A stretch of 64,000 nt of DNA, taken from positions 567,501 through 631,500 of the forward strand of contig NZ_PNFF01000001.1 in NCBI RefSeq assembly GCF_028888695.1, given 5' to 3'. Numbering within the stretch: the first letter of the stretch is position 1; the number at the start of each line of letters is the position of its first letter. Positions 46,517-56,355 of the stretch are shown here, piece by piece. Below the pieces are notes generated by a model. That model saw only the letters and a list, made by a program, of their open reading frames with translations. It was not told where the DNA came from and searched no databases. Source of the DNA: Bacillus methanolicus (GTDB taxonomy: Bacteria; Bacillota; Bacilli; Bacillales; Cytobacillaceae). The position numbers and the translations under genes were made by a program.

Positions 46517-47014
46517 TTACAGTACTGTAAATCCCTTAACGTTTTTAATCGGTGCATCTTTATTTGAACCATCGCCATAGTAAACGTGAACGGGTCCGTC
46601 TTCTTTCAATGGTTTTCCATCTTTCGAAAAACCAAGTATTAATTCAAAGCCCTTCTCAAGCGGCAATTTTACATCCGATGAATCTGTTTCAATGACAAGC
46701 CACTCAGCGTCATCTGCAGGTTCGGCATTGTTTAAAAATGATTTAAATGGAATTCCAAATGTGCCGGTTAAGATTTTTTCTTTCTCAAATTTTTTTTCTG
46801 ATTTTAATGTGGGTGGATAGACTGCTCCTTCCATTATTTCTCTGTCCCAGTGCTTTGAGATGGATTTCGTATATTCTTCGAGGTCATCATCTTCTTGATT
46901 TTGAGAAATAAAGTATGTATTTAAGTCAACGCGCCTATCGTCAAAAATCCATACGCCCGGATCCATTGTGATATTGAATTTTACTTTCCCTTTTATTGTA
47001 ATGATATTTTCCAT
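46517..47014 (-). CDS. ylaL: YlaL family protein
   Basis: A 165-residue soluble protein with MDPGVWIFDDRRVDLNTYF, YTKSISKHWDREIMEGAVYPPT, LTGTFGIPFKSFLNNAEP and GFSKDGKPLKEDGPVHVYYGDGSN. These agree with my recollection of B. subtilis YlaL, and the position between ylaK and ylaN supports it. The function is unknown. ATG at 47014 follows GAGGTGG. GTG three codons upstream is too close to that site. Confidence 0.8.
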   Translation of the reverse strand: MENIITIKGKVKFNITMDPGVWIFDDRRVDLNTYFISQNQEDDDLEEYTKSISKHWDREIMEGAVYPPTLKSEKKFEKEKILTGTFGIPFKSFLNNAEPADDAEWLVIETDSSDVKLPLEKGFELILGFSKDGKPLKEDGPVHVYYGDGSNKDAPIKNVKGFTVL

Positions 47015-47241
47015 TTTCTCCACCTCTATTTGAGTTTCATTCTTTTAAGTATACATAGATTTTCATCAATTGTCATATTACACAATAACAGATAAAAGGG
47101 TCAGTAATATGCTTAATGAAACATATCTTTTATTGCCGTTAAAAGAAAAAATGGCACCTTATTATTCTTGCTTTTTTGGACGTTAAACGGTAAACTTAAA
47201 AGATAGGATCGGGTAATGGCTCGGAAACGGGGGGATCAATG

Positions 47242-47523
47242 TTGGCGTTTGAAATGATGGTTAATCATCAAGAAAAGGCACTTGCCCTATTAAAGGCTGA
47301 CGCTGATAAAATCTTAAAGCTGATAAAGGTGCAAATGGATAACCTTACAATGCCTCAATGCCCTCTTTATGAAGAGGTGCTGGATACGCAAATGTTTGGA
47401 TTATCCAGAGAAATAGACTTTGCTGTCCGGCTTGGTTTGGTGGATGAAAAAGAAGGAAAAGCGATCCTCGATCAACTCGAAAGAGAGCTTTCCATTCTTC
47501 ATGAGGCATCACAAAGAAAATAA
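47242..47523 (+). CDS. ylaN: YlaN family protein (UPF0358)
   Basis: A 93-residue protein with the very conserved core [41 protein letters not shown] (positions 28-68 in part). YlaN is linked to iron homeostasis; in Staphylococcus aureus it has been reported to bind iron and act with Fur. TTG at 47242 gives MAFEM, aligning with the B. subtilis start, and is better spaced from GGGGGGA than the ATG one codon earlier. It ends at a strong terminator. ylaM is absent. Confidence 0.93.
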   Translation: MAFEMMVNHQEKALALLKADADKILKLIKVQMDNLTMPQCPLYEEVLDTQMFGLSREIDFAVRLGLVDEKEGKAILDQLERELSILHEASQRK

Positions 47524-47529
47524 CATTGA

Positions 47530-47570
47530 AAAACTCAAACATATTCATTAGAATTTGTTTGAGTTTTTTT
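47530..47570 (+). terminator. Terminator after ylaN
   Basis: AAACTCAAAC/GTTTGAGTTT stem followed by TTTT. Confidence 0.88.
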
Positions 47571-47781
47571 ATAATTGCATTCATAATTAATCGAAAATAG
47601 TATATTTAGTAGTCTGGAAGAATTTACTTTTCTTTTGTGTCATATTATTTTATTTATAGTATAACATTATTGTGGAAAAATAATAATTAATATGTTACAT
47701 TTAATGTGACTCTTCTCATTTCACGTAATATATCTAATCATATCGTTAGAAATACTTTATGCATTTAAGGAAAGAGGCTTA

Positions 47782-48948
47782 ATGTTTAAAAAAATTTTAA
47801 AATCTTATGATTACTCTTTGATTATTGTCATGGTACTTTTATCTTTATTTGGATTAGTGATGGTTTATAGTGCTAGTATGGTTTGGGCTGTACAAAGATA
47901 TGGCCTGCCAAGTGACTATTTTTATCAAAAACAAAAGTTGTTTTTGATCGGAGCATTTATTGTTTTTTTGATTGTTGCCCTGTTTCCTTATAAGGCGATG
48001 AAAAGCAATAAAATACTTGGTTTTATTGTATTGATGTCTTTATTTGGCTTAGGAGCACTCTTTGTTTTTGGACATATCGCAGGCAACGCACAAAGCTGGT
48101 TCAAAATCGGGCAATTGAGCCTGCAGCCGTCTGAATTTACGAAAATAGCTGTAATTATTTATTTGTCTGCAGTTTATGCTAAGAAACAATCATACATAAA
48201 TGAATTTAACAAAGGGGTCGTACCCCCGTTAGTTTACCTTGTTCTCGTTTGTATTTTAGTAGCTATTCAACCTGATTTTGGTACAGCTGTTATCATTTTT
48301 TTAATCGCTGCAGCCATTATTTTATCATCGGGTATGAATTGGAAAAATATTTTTAAACTAATTCTGATAGGAATATTGGTAGTATCTCCAGTTGCTTTAG
48401 TCATGAAAGATAATCTTTTTACAAAAGAACAGCTGGAAAGATTTGAAGCCGTGAAAAATCCATTTGAAGATGAACTTGACACAGGATTTCATCTTTCCAA
48501 CTCTTTTCTCGCGATCGGTTCAGGAGGAATAAACGGTCTTGGATTGGGAAAAAGCATTCAAAAGCTGGGCTATTTGCCGGAATCCCATACAGATTTTATC
48601 ATGGCGGTCATTGCTGAAGAACTGGGAGTATGGGGTGTCAGCTTTGTTATATTATCTTTAGGATATATAGTTTTAAGAGGTATTTATATAGGCCTTAAAT
48701 GCAGAGACCCTTTTGGCAGCTTGCTTGCTATCGGAATCTCAAGCATGATAGGCATCCAATCCTTTATTAATCTTGCCGGGATATCTGGTTTGATTCCTCT
48801 TACGGGTGTTCCTCTGCCGTTTATCAGCTATGGAGGGTCGTCATTGTTGCAGTTGTCGATTGCGATGGGGATTTTAGTAAATGTCTCAATGTTTGTGAAT
48901 TATGAAAGAAAATATAAAAAGAATAATGAAAAAAAGATAGTTGCATAA
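47782..48948 (+). CDS. ftsW: Septal peptidoglycan polymerase FtsW
   Basis: A SEDS-family glycosyltransferase of 388 residues with about ten transmembrane helices. It shows LFGLVMVYSASM in TM1, LSLQPSEFTKIAVIIYLSAVYAKK (read in pieces), QPDFGTAVIIFLIAAAI, the catalytic-loop region ESHTDFIMAVIAEELGVWG and PLTGVPLPFISYGGSS. It polymerises septal glycan with class B PBPs. The position between ylaN and pycA matches B. subtilis ylaO. ATG at 47782 follows AAAGAGG. Confidence 0.95.
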   Translation: MFKKILKSYDYSLIIVMVLLSLFGLVMVYSASMVWAVQRYGLPSDYFYQKQKLFLIGAFIVFLIVALFPYKAMKSNKILGFIVLMSLFGLGALFVFGHIAGNAQSWFKIGQLSLQPSEFTKIAVIIYLSAVYAKKQSYINEFNKGVVPPLVYLVLVCILVAIQPDFGTAVIIFLIAAAIILSSGMNWKNIFKLILIGILVVSPVALVMKDNLFTKEQLERFEAVKNPFEDELDTGFHLSNSFLAIGSGGINGLGLGKSIQKLGYLPESHTDFIMAVIAEELGVWGVSFVILSLGYIVLRGIYIGLKCRDPFGSLLAIGISSMIGIQSFINLAGISGLIPLTGVPLPFISYGGSSLLQLSIAMGILVNVSMFVNYERKYKKNNEKKIVA

Positions 48949-49050
48949 AAGACAACTCCAATCAAATCTGCTTTCAATCAATTCCACAGGCTCTCGTGCC
49001 TTAAATGGTTTTGAATAAATATAAAAATACATAAAAGAAGAGGTGTTCTA

Positions 49051-52000
49051 ATGAAAAGACGCATTAACAAGGTATTAGTTGCGAACAGAGGTGAAATCGC
49101 CATCCGGGTGTTTAGAGCTTGTACGGAGCTCAACATTCGGACAGTAGCCATCTATTCGAAAGAAGACTCCGGTTCATATCATAGGTACAAAGCTGATGAA
49201 GCGTATCTGGTAGGAGAAGGAAAAAAACCGATTGATGCCTACCTTGATATAGAAGGTATTATCGAAATTGCCAAAGCTTGCGGAGCCGATGCCATCCACC
49301 CCGGATATGGATTCCTTTCCGAGAATATTGAGTTTGCCAAGCGATGTGCTGAAGAAGGAATCATTTTTATCGGTCCTGAAGCAAAACATCTTGATATGTT
49401 TGGAGATAAAGTCAAAGCTAGGGAGCAGGCACAGCTTGCCGAAATCCCGGTTATTCCTGGCAGCAACGGGCCGGTAAAAGGGCTGGAAGAAGTGATTCAA
49501 TTTGGAAAAACATATGGTTTTCCAATTATCATTAAAGCTGCCCTAGGAGGCGGCGGCCGAGGAATGAGAATCGTAAGAAGCCTTGAAGAAGTTAGAGAGG
49601 CTTATGAACGTGCAAAATCTGAGGCAAAGGCCGCTTTTGGCAGCGACCAAGTTTATGTAGAGAAATTTATTGAAAAACCGAAGCATATTGAAGTTCAAAT
49701 CATCGGTGATGAACATGGAAATATCGTACATTTGTATGAACGTGACTGTTCGGTCCAGCGCCGCCATCAAAAAGTGGTCGAAGTAGCGCCATGTGTTTCT
49801 ATTTCAAACGAACTTCGAGAAAGAATATGTGAAGCTGCCGTCAGGTTAATGAAAAATGTAAATTATGTCAATGCAGGAACAGTCGAATTCCTATTGTCAG
49901 GTGATGATTTTTACTTTATTGAAGTGAATCCGCGCATCCAAGTAGAACATACAATTACCGAAATGGTAACCGGAGTCGATATTGTCCAAACACAAATTCT
50001 AGTTGCGGAAGGACATGAACTGCACGGAGAAAAAATAGGGATTCCAGAACAAAAAGATATTCACATTAATGGTTATGCAATTCAAGCTCGCGTCACAACA
50101 GAAGATCCGCTTAATAACTTTATGCCTGATACCGGAAAAATCATGGCTTACCGTTCAGGCGGCGGTTTTGGTGTCCGCCTTGATGCAGGAAATGGGTTTC
50201 AGGGTGCGGTTATTACGCCATACTATGACTCATTGCTTGTAAAACTATCGACTCATGCAATGACATTTGAAAAAGCTGCGGCAAAAATGGTCCGAAACTT
50301 AAGAGAATTTAGAATCCGCGGAATAAAGACAAATATTCCTTTTCTTGAGAATGTTGTGAAACATGAAAAATTCCGTACCGGACAATACGATACTTCGTTT
50401 ATCGACACAACACCGGAGCTATTCTTGTTCCCTAAAAGTAAAGACCGGGGTACAAAAATGCTGACTTACATCGGTAATGTAACAGTAAACGGGTTTCCGG
50501 GCATTGAAAAAAGGAAAAAGCCGGTATTTGATAAACCTAGAATTCCTAAGCTGAAATATAGTACAGAATATAAAAATGGAACAAAGCAAATTCTTGATGA
50601 ACATGGGGCGGACGGTCTAGTCAAATGGGTGAAAGAACAAAAAGAAGTTCTGCTAACTGATACGACATTCCGTGATGCTCATCAATCTCTATTAGCAACT
50701 AGAATCCGAACAACAGATATAAGCCATATCGCAGAGCCTGCTGCAAAATTATTGCCTGAACTTTTCTCATTCGAAATGTGGGGAGGGGCTACTTTTGACG
50801 TCGCCTATCGGTTCTTAAAGGAGGATCCGTGGGAAAGGCTGATAAAATTAAGAAAGCAAATTCCAAACGTTCTTTTACAAATGTTATTAAGGGCGTCAAA
50901 TGCAGTTGGCTATAAAAACTATCCTGACAATGTCATTAGGGAATTTGTAGAGAAATCTGCCCATGCCGGAATCGATGTATTCCGAATTTTTGATAGCTTA
51001 AACTGGGTTAAAGGAATGGAAGTTGCCATTGATGCAGTAAGGCAGTCTGGAAAAATTGCAGAAGCGGCAATTTGCTACACAGGGGATATTTCAGATCCGA
51101 CAAGAACAAAGTATGATTTGAATTATTATAAAGAATTGGCGGTTGAACTTGAAAAACAAGGCGCACATATTTTGGGAATTAAAGATATGGCGGGACTTTT
51201 AAAACCTCAGGCAGCCTATCGCTTAATATCAGAATTAAAAGAAACTGTAAGCATTCCAATCCATCTTCATACTCATGATACAAGTGGAAACGGAATTTAC
51301 ATGTATGCGAAAGCAATTGAAGCCGGGGTTGATATTGTCGATGTTGCACTAAGTTCCATGGCCGGTTTAACTTCTCAGCCTAGTGCAAATACTCTTTATT
51401 ATGCATTAGAAGGTACTGAAAGAAAACCGAACGTCAAAATTGAAGCACTGGAACAGCTTTCTCATTACTGGGAAGATGTACGGAAATATTACCATGATTT
51501 TGAAAGCGGGATGATGTCACCACATACAGAAGTGTATCAGCATGAAATGCCGGGAGGACAATACAGCAACTTGCAGCAGCAAGCAAAAGCAGTCGGGCTC
51601 GGGGACAAATGGGACCAAGTGAAAGAAATGTATTCTCGCGTGAACCAAATGTTCGGAGATATTGTCAAAGTTACTCCTTCCTCAAAAGTGGTTGGGGATA
51701 TGGCATTATTTATGGTGCAAAACGAGTTGACAGAAGAAGATATTTTAACTAGAGGAGAATCTCTTGATTTTCCTGACTCAGTGGTAGAACTATTTGAAGG
51801 GTATTTAGGACAACCTCACGGCGGATTTCCGAAAGAACTTCAAAAAATCATTCTCAAAGGCAAAGAGCCGATCACAGTCCGTCCGGGCGAATTGCTTGAA
51901 GATGTTGATTTTGAGGCGCTCAAAGAAGAGTTATTTAAAGAAATTGGAAGACCGGTTACAAGCTTTGAAGTAATTGCCTATGCCTTATATCCGAAAGTCT

Positions 52001-52494
52001 TTTTGGAATATATTCAAACGGTAGAAAAATTTGGGGATGTCTCTGTCCTCGATACACCAACGTTCTTATATGGAATGAGACTGGGTGAGGAAATTGAAGT
52101 TGAAATTGAAACAGGTAAAACACTTATTGTTAAGCTTGTTTCAATTGGACAAGCACAAGCAGACGGCACAAGGGTTGTCTACTTCGAACTAAACGGTCAG
52201 CCAAGGGAAGTTATTATTAAAGATGAAAGCATTAAAACGGCAGTAGCTTCGAAGGTTAAAGCAGATCCAAAGAATGAATCACACATCGGCGCTACGATGC
52301 CTGGAACAGTTATCAAAGTTCTAGTCAATAAAGGAGAAAAAGTTGAAAGAGGAGATCATCTCGTAATAACGGAAGCGATGAAAATGGAAACGACCGTTCA
52401 AGCGCCATTTTCCGGAATTGTAAAGGATATATTCGTCAACAATGGCGATGCAATTCAAACAGGAGATTTATTAATTGAACTGGCAAAATCATAA
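49051..52494 (+). CDS. pycA: Pyruvate carboxylase
   Basis: A 1147-residue biotin enzyme that carboxylates pyruvate to oxaloacetate, refilling the TCA cycle. The biotin carboxylase domain (residues 1-455) has the ATP loop ALGGGGRGMR, ERDCSVQRRHQK and EVNPRIQVEHTITE. The carboxyltransferase domain (about 530-800) has DTTFRDAHQSLLATR, FEMWGGATFDVAYRFL and HLHTHDTSGNG. The C-terminal BCCP has the biotin lysine in TEAMKMETTV. ATG at 49051 follows AAGAGG. DarB in this window is a likely regulator. Confidence 0.98.
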   Translation: MKRRINKVLVANRGEIAIRVFRACTELNIRTVAIYSKEDSGSYHRYKADEAYLVGEGKKPIDAYLDIEGIIEIAKACGADAIHPGYGFLSENIEFAKRCAEEGIIFIGPEAKHLDMFGDKVKAREQAQLAEIPVIPGSNGPVKGLEEVIQFGKTYGFPIIIKAALGGGGRGMRIVRSLEEVREAYERAKSEAKAAFGSDQVYVEKFIEKPKHIEVQIIGDEHGNIVHLYERDCSVQRRHQKVVEVAPCVSISNELRERICEAAVRLMKNVNYVNAGTVEFLLSGDDFYFIEVNPRIQVEHTITEMVTGVDIVQTQILVAEGHELHGEKIGIPEQKDIHINGYAIQARVTTEDPLNNFMPDTGKIMAYRSGGGFGVRLDAGNGFQGAVITPYYDSLLVKLSTHAMTFEKAAAKMVRNLREFRIRGIKTNIPFLENVVKHEKFRTGQYDTSFIDTTPELFLFPKSKDRGTKMLTYIGNVTVNGFPGIEKRKKPVFDKPRIPKLKYSTEYKNGTKQILDEHGADGLVKWVKEQKEVLLTDTTFRDAHQSLLATRIRTTDISHIAEPAAKLLPELFSFEMWGGATFDVAYRFLKEDPWERLIKLRKQIPNVLLQMLLRASNAVGYKNYPDNVIREFVEKSAHAGIDVFRIFDSLNWVKGMEVAIDAVRQSGKIAEAAICYTGDISDPTRTKYDLNYYKELAVELEKQGAHILGIKDMAGLLKPQAAYRLISELKETVSIPIHLHTHDTSGNGIYMYAKAIEAGVDIVDVALSSMAGLTSQPSANTLYYALEGTERKPNVKIEALEQLSHYWEDVRKYYHDFESGMMSPHTEVYQHEMPGGQYSNLQQQAKAVGLGDKWDQVKEMYSRVNQMFGDIVKVTPSSKVVGDMALFMVQNELTEEDILTRGESLDFPDSVVELFEGYLGQPHGGFPKELQKIILKGKEPITVRPGELLEDVDFEALKEELFKEIGRPVTSFEVIAYALYPKVFLEYIQTVEKFGDVSVLDTPTFLYGMRLGEEIEVEIETGKTLIVKLVSIGQAQADGTRVVYFELNGQPREVIIKDESIKTAVASKVKADPKNESHIGATMPGTVIKVLVNKGEKVERGDHLVITEAMKMETTVQAPFSGIVKDIFVNNGDAIQTGDLLIELAKS

Positions 52495-52546
52495 ATTTAT
52501 GCGAATCATCCTTACTTATTATATAAAAGTAAGGTAAGGACAAAAG

Positions 52547-52586
52547 AAAAAGACCTGTTCCCGTTCATAGCGGGAGCAGGTCTTAT
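52547..52586. terminator. Bidirectional terminator between pycA and ctaA
   Basis: AAGACCTGTTCCCG/CGGGAGCAGGTCTT, 14 bp with one G-T pair. The T-run is best on the minus strand (TTTTTCTTTTG). Confidence 0.9.
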
Positions 52587-53563
52587 TTAATTTCGACCGA
52601 AAACGGGGAGATGGAAACAGGCTTTGTTTGACTTTCCGTCTGCGTATTTTTTATTTCTAATGCGTTTTTTTTGCTTCTTGAAGTTAACAGAATAAAATAA
52701 CTTAAGACACCAAATAAGCAGGAAATAAAGAATGCGTGTGCCAGTGCAATATAAAGATTTAGCCTTGTTAAGACAATAAGTGCTCCAGATGCTACCTGGA
52801 GGGTTACAAGAATAAAAGAGATAATCCAGCCCCAATAAACAACTTTTTGGTGTTTATAATTTCTAACAGCCAATAAGGTGACATAGCCAATCCATATAAA
52901 AATAATTCCTGCTGCTACTCTGTGTCCCATTTGGACCCATTCATAAAAATTAGCAGGCAATGATAGTGATGTATTCAAGCAAAGCGGCCAATCCCTGCAA
53001 ACAAGACTGGCGTTAACATGTCTGACCAGAGCTCCTGAATAAACGACAATAATACTGTACGTTGTAATGCCGATCATATGCCTTATCATTCTTTTATCAA
53101 GTACAAGTTTCTCGGCTTTAAATTTATGATCTACCTCAAAGATCAGCAAAGTTAATAGAAATACTGCTGCAAAGGAAACAAGAGATATGCCGAAATGAAG
53201 GGCAAGAACAAAATCGGATTGACCCCAAATGACGGCTGCTGCCCCAATAAGGCCTTGAAGGATAAGAAAGAAAACTGACAAAAATGAAAGAAACTTTGTC
53301 TCCCGTATATGCCCGATTGACCGCCATGACCAAATAGACAAGATCAACACCATTATGCCTACAATTCCTGATACTAGCCGATGGGCAAGTTCAATGATAA
53401 GTTCAATTGTAATATTACTCGGAATAAATTCACCGTTGCAGAGCGGCCATGATCTCCCGCACCCCATGCCTGAGTCCGTTTTTGTTACAAGGGCACCGCC
53501 CAGCAAAATAAGCAGCATTCCGACAGTAGTTAGAACGGCGAACCATTTAATGGATTTTCTCAC
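52583..53563 (-). CDS. ctaA: Haem A synthase CtaA
   Basis: A 326-residue membrane enzyme that oxidises the C8 methyl of haem O to give haem A for the caa3 oxidase. It has eight transmembrane helices in two homologous halves. The conserved Cys pairs are both present ([14 protein letters not shown] near residue 34 and LVCRDWPLC near residue 190). Haem-ligand histidines are visible in [25 protein letters not shown] and IALAHAFF. The start is at 53563. It is divergent from ctaB, as in B. subtilis. Confidence 0.96.
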   Translation of the reverse strand: MRKSIKWFAVLTTVGMLLILLGGALVTKTDSGMGCGRSWPLCNGEFIPSNITIELIIELAHRLVSGIVGIMVLILSIWSWRSIGHIRETKFLSFLSVFFLILQGLIGAAAVIWGQSDFVLALHFGISLVSFAAVFLLTLLIFEVDHKFKAEKLVLDKRMIRHMIGITTYSIIVVYSGALVRHVNASLVCRDWPLCLNTSLSLPANFYEWVQMGHRVAAGIIFIWIGYVTLLAVRNYKHQKVVYWGWIISFILVTLQVASGALIVLTRLNLYIALAHAFFISCLFGVLSYFILLTSRSKKNALEIKNTQTESQTKPVSISPFSVEIK

Positions 53564-54199
53564 TGTATTTCCACCTTCTTAACTTTAATAAGTACGTGCA
53601 TTTATTTTAGCCATTTATTCAATGATTTTTGTAATCAGAATGATAGTAGCATACACTTTTCAGATAGTACATAATAAATCATATTTTTACAACTGTATAT
53701 AGCTTCAAATATCACTGTAATTATAGTAAAAACGGTTGAAAATTGAAAGAGAGTTTGTTAGTAATATTAAAAGAGGGAATCTGTGGGCAGTCTACCTTTT
53801 CTTATAATCCCGACACTTAGGATGTAAAAGTACATATTCGAACCGAAGCGGCCGTATTAAATTATTTAGTTACTTTAAATTACGGTGGAAAAATGACATT
53901 TTTAACAATCGAAAGAGATGTTTGACACAATTTAGTCATAATTTATTCGAAAAATATTCACAAAAACCTACAAAAATATGATTTAATATACATTGAACGT
54001 CATTATTTTCTATACAAATATTTAACAATATTTTTACGGTATTAATAGTGAAAGCAATTTTATTCTTGTTTCTCAAGTTGTTTTATATTTCCCAAGTTTT
54101 TATGGCAAATATAGCAATAAGCATAAAAATCCTTTATAGTAGGGGTAGTGCCTAATAAAAAAAAGCTATATTTGCAATGCGGGAAAAGGAGGAAAAGCT
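53564..54199. promoter_or_regulatory. Divergent regulatory region between ctaA and ctaB
   Basis: 636 bases, strongly AT-rich, without a credible gene. In B. subtilis this region is controlled by ResD and CcpA. A weak cre-like stretch TGAAAGCAATTTTA lies near 54048, with CA in place of the central CG. I could not locate unambiguous ResD sites. The ctaB ribosome site is AAAAGGAGGAAAAG. Confidence 0.45.
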
Positions 54200-55138
54200 A
54201 TGACTGACCCAAAGGCTTTTCGCGAAGCTGCGATTGATCCCAGCGAGCGAAGCCTGGAACCTGATATCCCTGAAACAACTGCTTGGAGGGATTTCCTTTC
54301 TTTAATTAAAATCGGAATTGTTAATTCTAACATGATCACGACCTTTACTGGTCTGTGGCTTGCTCTTTATTTTACGAACCAAAGTTTTTTAAACAATCTT
54401 GATCTTGTTCTGTTTACACTGATTGGTTCCTCGCTGATTATCGCCGGTTCCTGTGCCATTAATAACTATATCGACCGCGATATCGATCATTTGATGGAAC
54501 GAACGAAGGGAAGACCGACTGTAACAGGAAAGGTTGCTCCGGCAAAGGTCGTTTTTCTCGGAGTTTTGCTTATCAGCCTCGGAACAATATTCTTGTTAAT
54601 GACAACATTAACTGCGGCTATTATAGGTTTGATAGGTGTTTTCAGTTATGTTTATTTATATACGATATGGTCTAAACGACAATATGTATCAAACACGGTT
54701 ATTGGCAGCATTTCAGGTGCAGTTCCGCCTCTGATCGGTTGGGCGGCGATCGATGCGAATCTTGATCCTGTAGCTTGGTATTTGTTTTTGATTATGTTTA
54801 TTTGGCAGCCGCCGCATTTTTATGCTCTTGCAATGAGAAGAGTAGAAGAATACAGAGCAGCCGGAATTCCAATGCTGCCAGTTGTCAGAGGTTTTGATGT
54901 TACGAAGAAACATATTATGTTGTGGGTTGCTGCACTTTTGCCGCTGCCGTTCTTACTGACATCACTTGGAATACCGTTTTTAGTTCTTGCAACAGCTTTG
55001 AATATTGGCTGGCTTGCATTGGGATTTTTCGGGTATAAGAAAAAAGATGATGTAAAATGGGCAACATCAATGTTTGTATACTCACTCCAATATTTGACAA
55101 TTATGTTTGTAGCAATGGTAATAGTCACACTAATATAA
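54200..55138 (+). CDS. ctaB: Protohaem IX farnesyltransferase (haem O synthase) CtaB
   Basis: A 312-residue UbiA-type prenyltransferase that adds farnesyl to haem B. It has about nine transmembrane helices, the first Asp-rich motif [19 protein letters not shown] near residue 88, the second motif region [28 protein letters not shown], and [20 protein letters not shown] at 54200 follows AAAAGGAGG. It opens the ctaBCDEFG cluster. Confidence 0.96.
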   Translation: MTDPKAFREAAIDPSERSLEPDIPETTAWRDFLSLIKIGIVNSNMITTFTGLWLALYFTNQSFLNNLDLVLFTLIGSSLIIAGSCAINNYIDRDIDHLMERTKGRPTVTGKVAPAKVVFLGVLLISLGTIFLLMTTLTAAIIGLIGVFSYVYLYTIWSKRQYVSNTVIGSISGAVPPLIGWAAIDANLDPVAWYLFLIMFIWQPPHFYALAMRRVEEYRAAGIPMLPVVRGFDVTKKHIMLWVAALLPLPFLLTSLGIPFLVLATALNIGWLALGFFGYKKKDDVKWATSMFVYSLQYLTIMFVAMVIVTLI

Positions 55139-55254
55139 ATTGACTTTGTTAGGAAATTCTTTCTGTACATTTTTTACCGGAGAGAATTTTTCCATATATT
55201 ATTGATCAAACAATTCAAAAGAAATTTTTCACGAAAGAGGGGTTTGATTAAGCT

Positions 55255-56325
55255 ATGAAAAGGCTTGCAAAATGGCGCCTGCTGTCAATATTTGCACTAA
55301 TGGCGCTCGTTCTGGCCGGCTGTGGTGAACCGTATTTATCAGCACTAAAGCCTGCCGGAGAAGTTGCGAAAACGCAATTTAATTTAATGATTTTAGCCAC
55401 ATCAATTATGGTAGGGGTCATACTCGTAGTTACAATAATTTTTATTATTGTAATGATCCGCTTCCGTCGTAAAGATGACAGAATACCAAAACAAGTTGAG
55501 GGAAGCCATAAACTTGAAATTATTTGGACTGTTATTCCGATTATCTTGCTTCTTATCCTTGCAGTTCCAACGGTTGCTGCAACATTTAAGCTTGCTGATG
55601 TATCGCCGATGGAGAAAAAAAATAAGGAAGGCAAAACGGATGCACTTGTTGTTAATGTCCGTGCAAGTTTATACTGGTGGGAATTTGAATATCCAAATGA
55701 AGGGATCATTACAAGCCAGGATTTAGTTGTTCCTACCGGTGAAAGAGTTTACTTTAATCTGAAAGCTTCAGATGTTAAGCACTCTTTCTGGATTCCTGCT
55801 GTTGGAGGAAAATTGGACAATAACACAGAAAACATCAATAAGTTCTGGTTAGAGTTTGATCCTGAAAAATCAAACGAAGCAGGCAACTTATTTTATGGAA
55901 AATGTGCTGAGCTCTGCGGACCTTCGCATGCTCTGATGGACTTTAAAGTAAAAGCAGTTTCCCGTGCAGAATTTGATCAGTGGGTAAAAGATATGCAGTC
56001 TGTAAAAGAGCCTGAAAAAGCACAGACCGACTTAGCGAGTGAAGGTCAGGAAATCTTTAACAAAAGTTGTATAGGTTGCCACGCAGTAACTCCGGCAAAT
56101 ACGACTCCTGAGGCGGCCCGTCAGGCTCCAAACTTGACTAACTTCGGTGAACGTTCACGTATTGCGGGAGTACTTGAACATAATAAAGAACAATTAAAAA
56201 ATTGGTTAAGAGATCCTGAGGCTTACAAGCCTGGAAACAAAATGACTGGTACATACGGCCAGTTAAATGAACATCAGATTGATGCACTTGCAGAATACTT
56301 AATGAATTTGAAAGTACAGGACTAA
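55255..56325 (+). CDS. ctaC: Cytochrome c oxidase (caa3) subunit II with cytochrome c domain
   Basis: A 356-residue membrane-anchored subunit that carries electrons to subunit I. The signal has the lipobox VLAGCG near residue 22, and two transmembrane helices follow. The CuA site is intact (HSFWIPAVGGKLD; YGKCAELCGPSHALMDF). A fused cytochrome c domain occupies residues about 265-356 with CIGCH and the methionine ligand in GNKMTGTYG. This marks a caa3-type oxidase. ATG at 55255. Confidence 0.97.
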   Translation: MKRLAKWRLLSIFALMALVLAGCGEPYLSALKPAGEVAKTQFNLMILATSIMVGVILVVTIIFIIVMIRFRRKDDRIPKQVEGSHKLEIIWTVIPIILLLILAVPTVAATFKLADVSPMEKKNKEGKTDALVVNVRASLYWWEFEYPNEGIITSQDLVVPTGERVYFNLKASDVKHSFWIPAVGGKLDNNTENINKFWLEFDPEKSNEAGNLFYGKCAELCGPSHALMDFKVKAVSRAEFDQWVKDMQSVKEPEKAQTDLASEGQEIFNKSCIGCHAVTPANTTPEAARQAPNLTNFGERSRIAGVLEHNKEQLKNWLRDPEAYKPGNKMTGTYGQLNEHQIDALAEYLMNLKVQD

Positions 56326-56355
56326 TGGGGATTAGTTAAAGAGGGAGGTAAAACT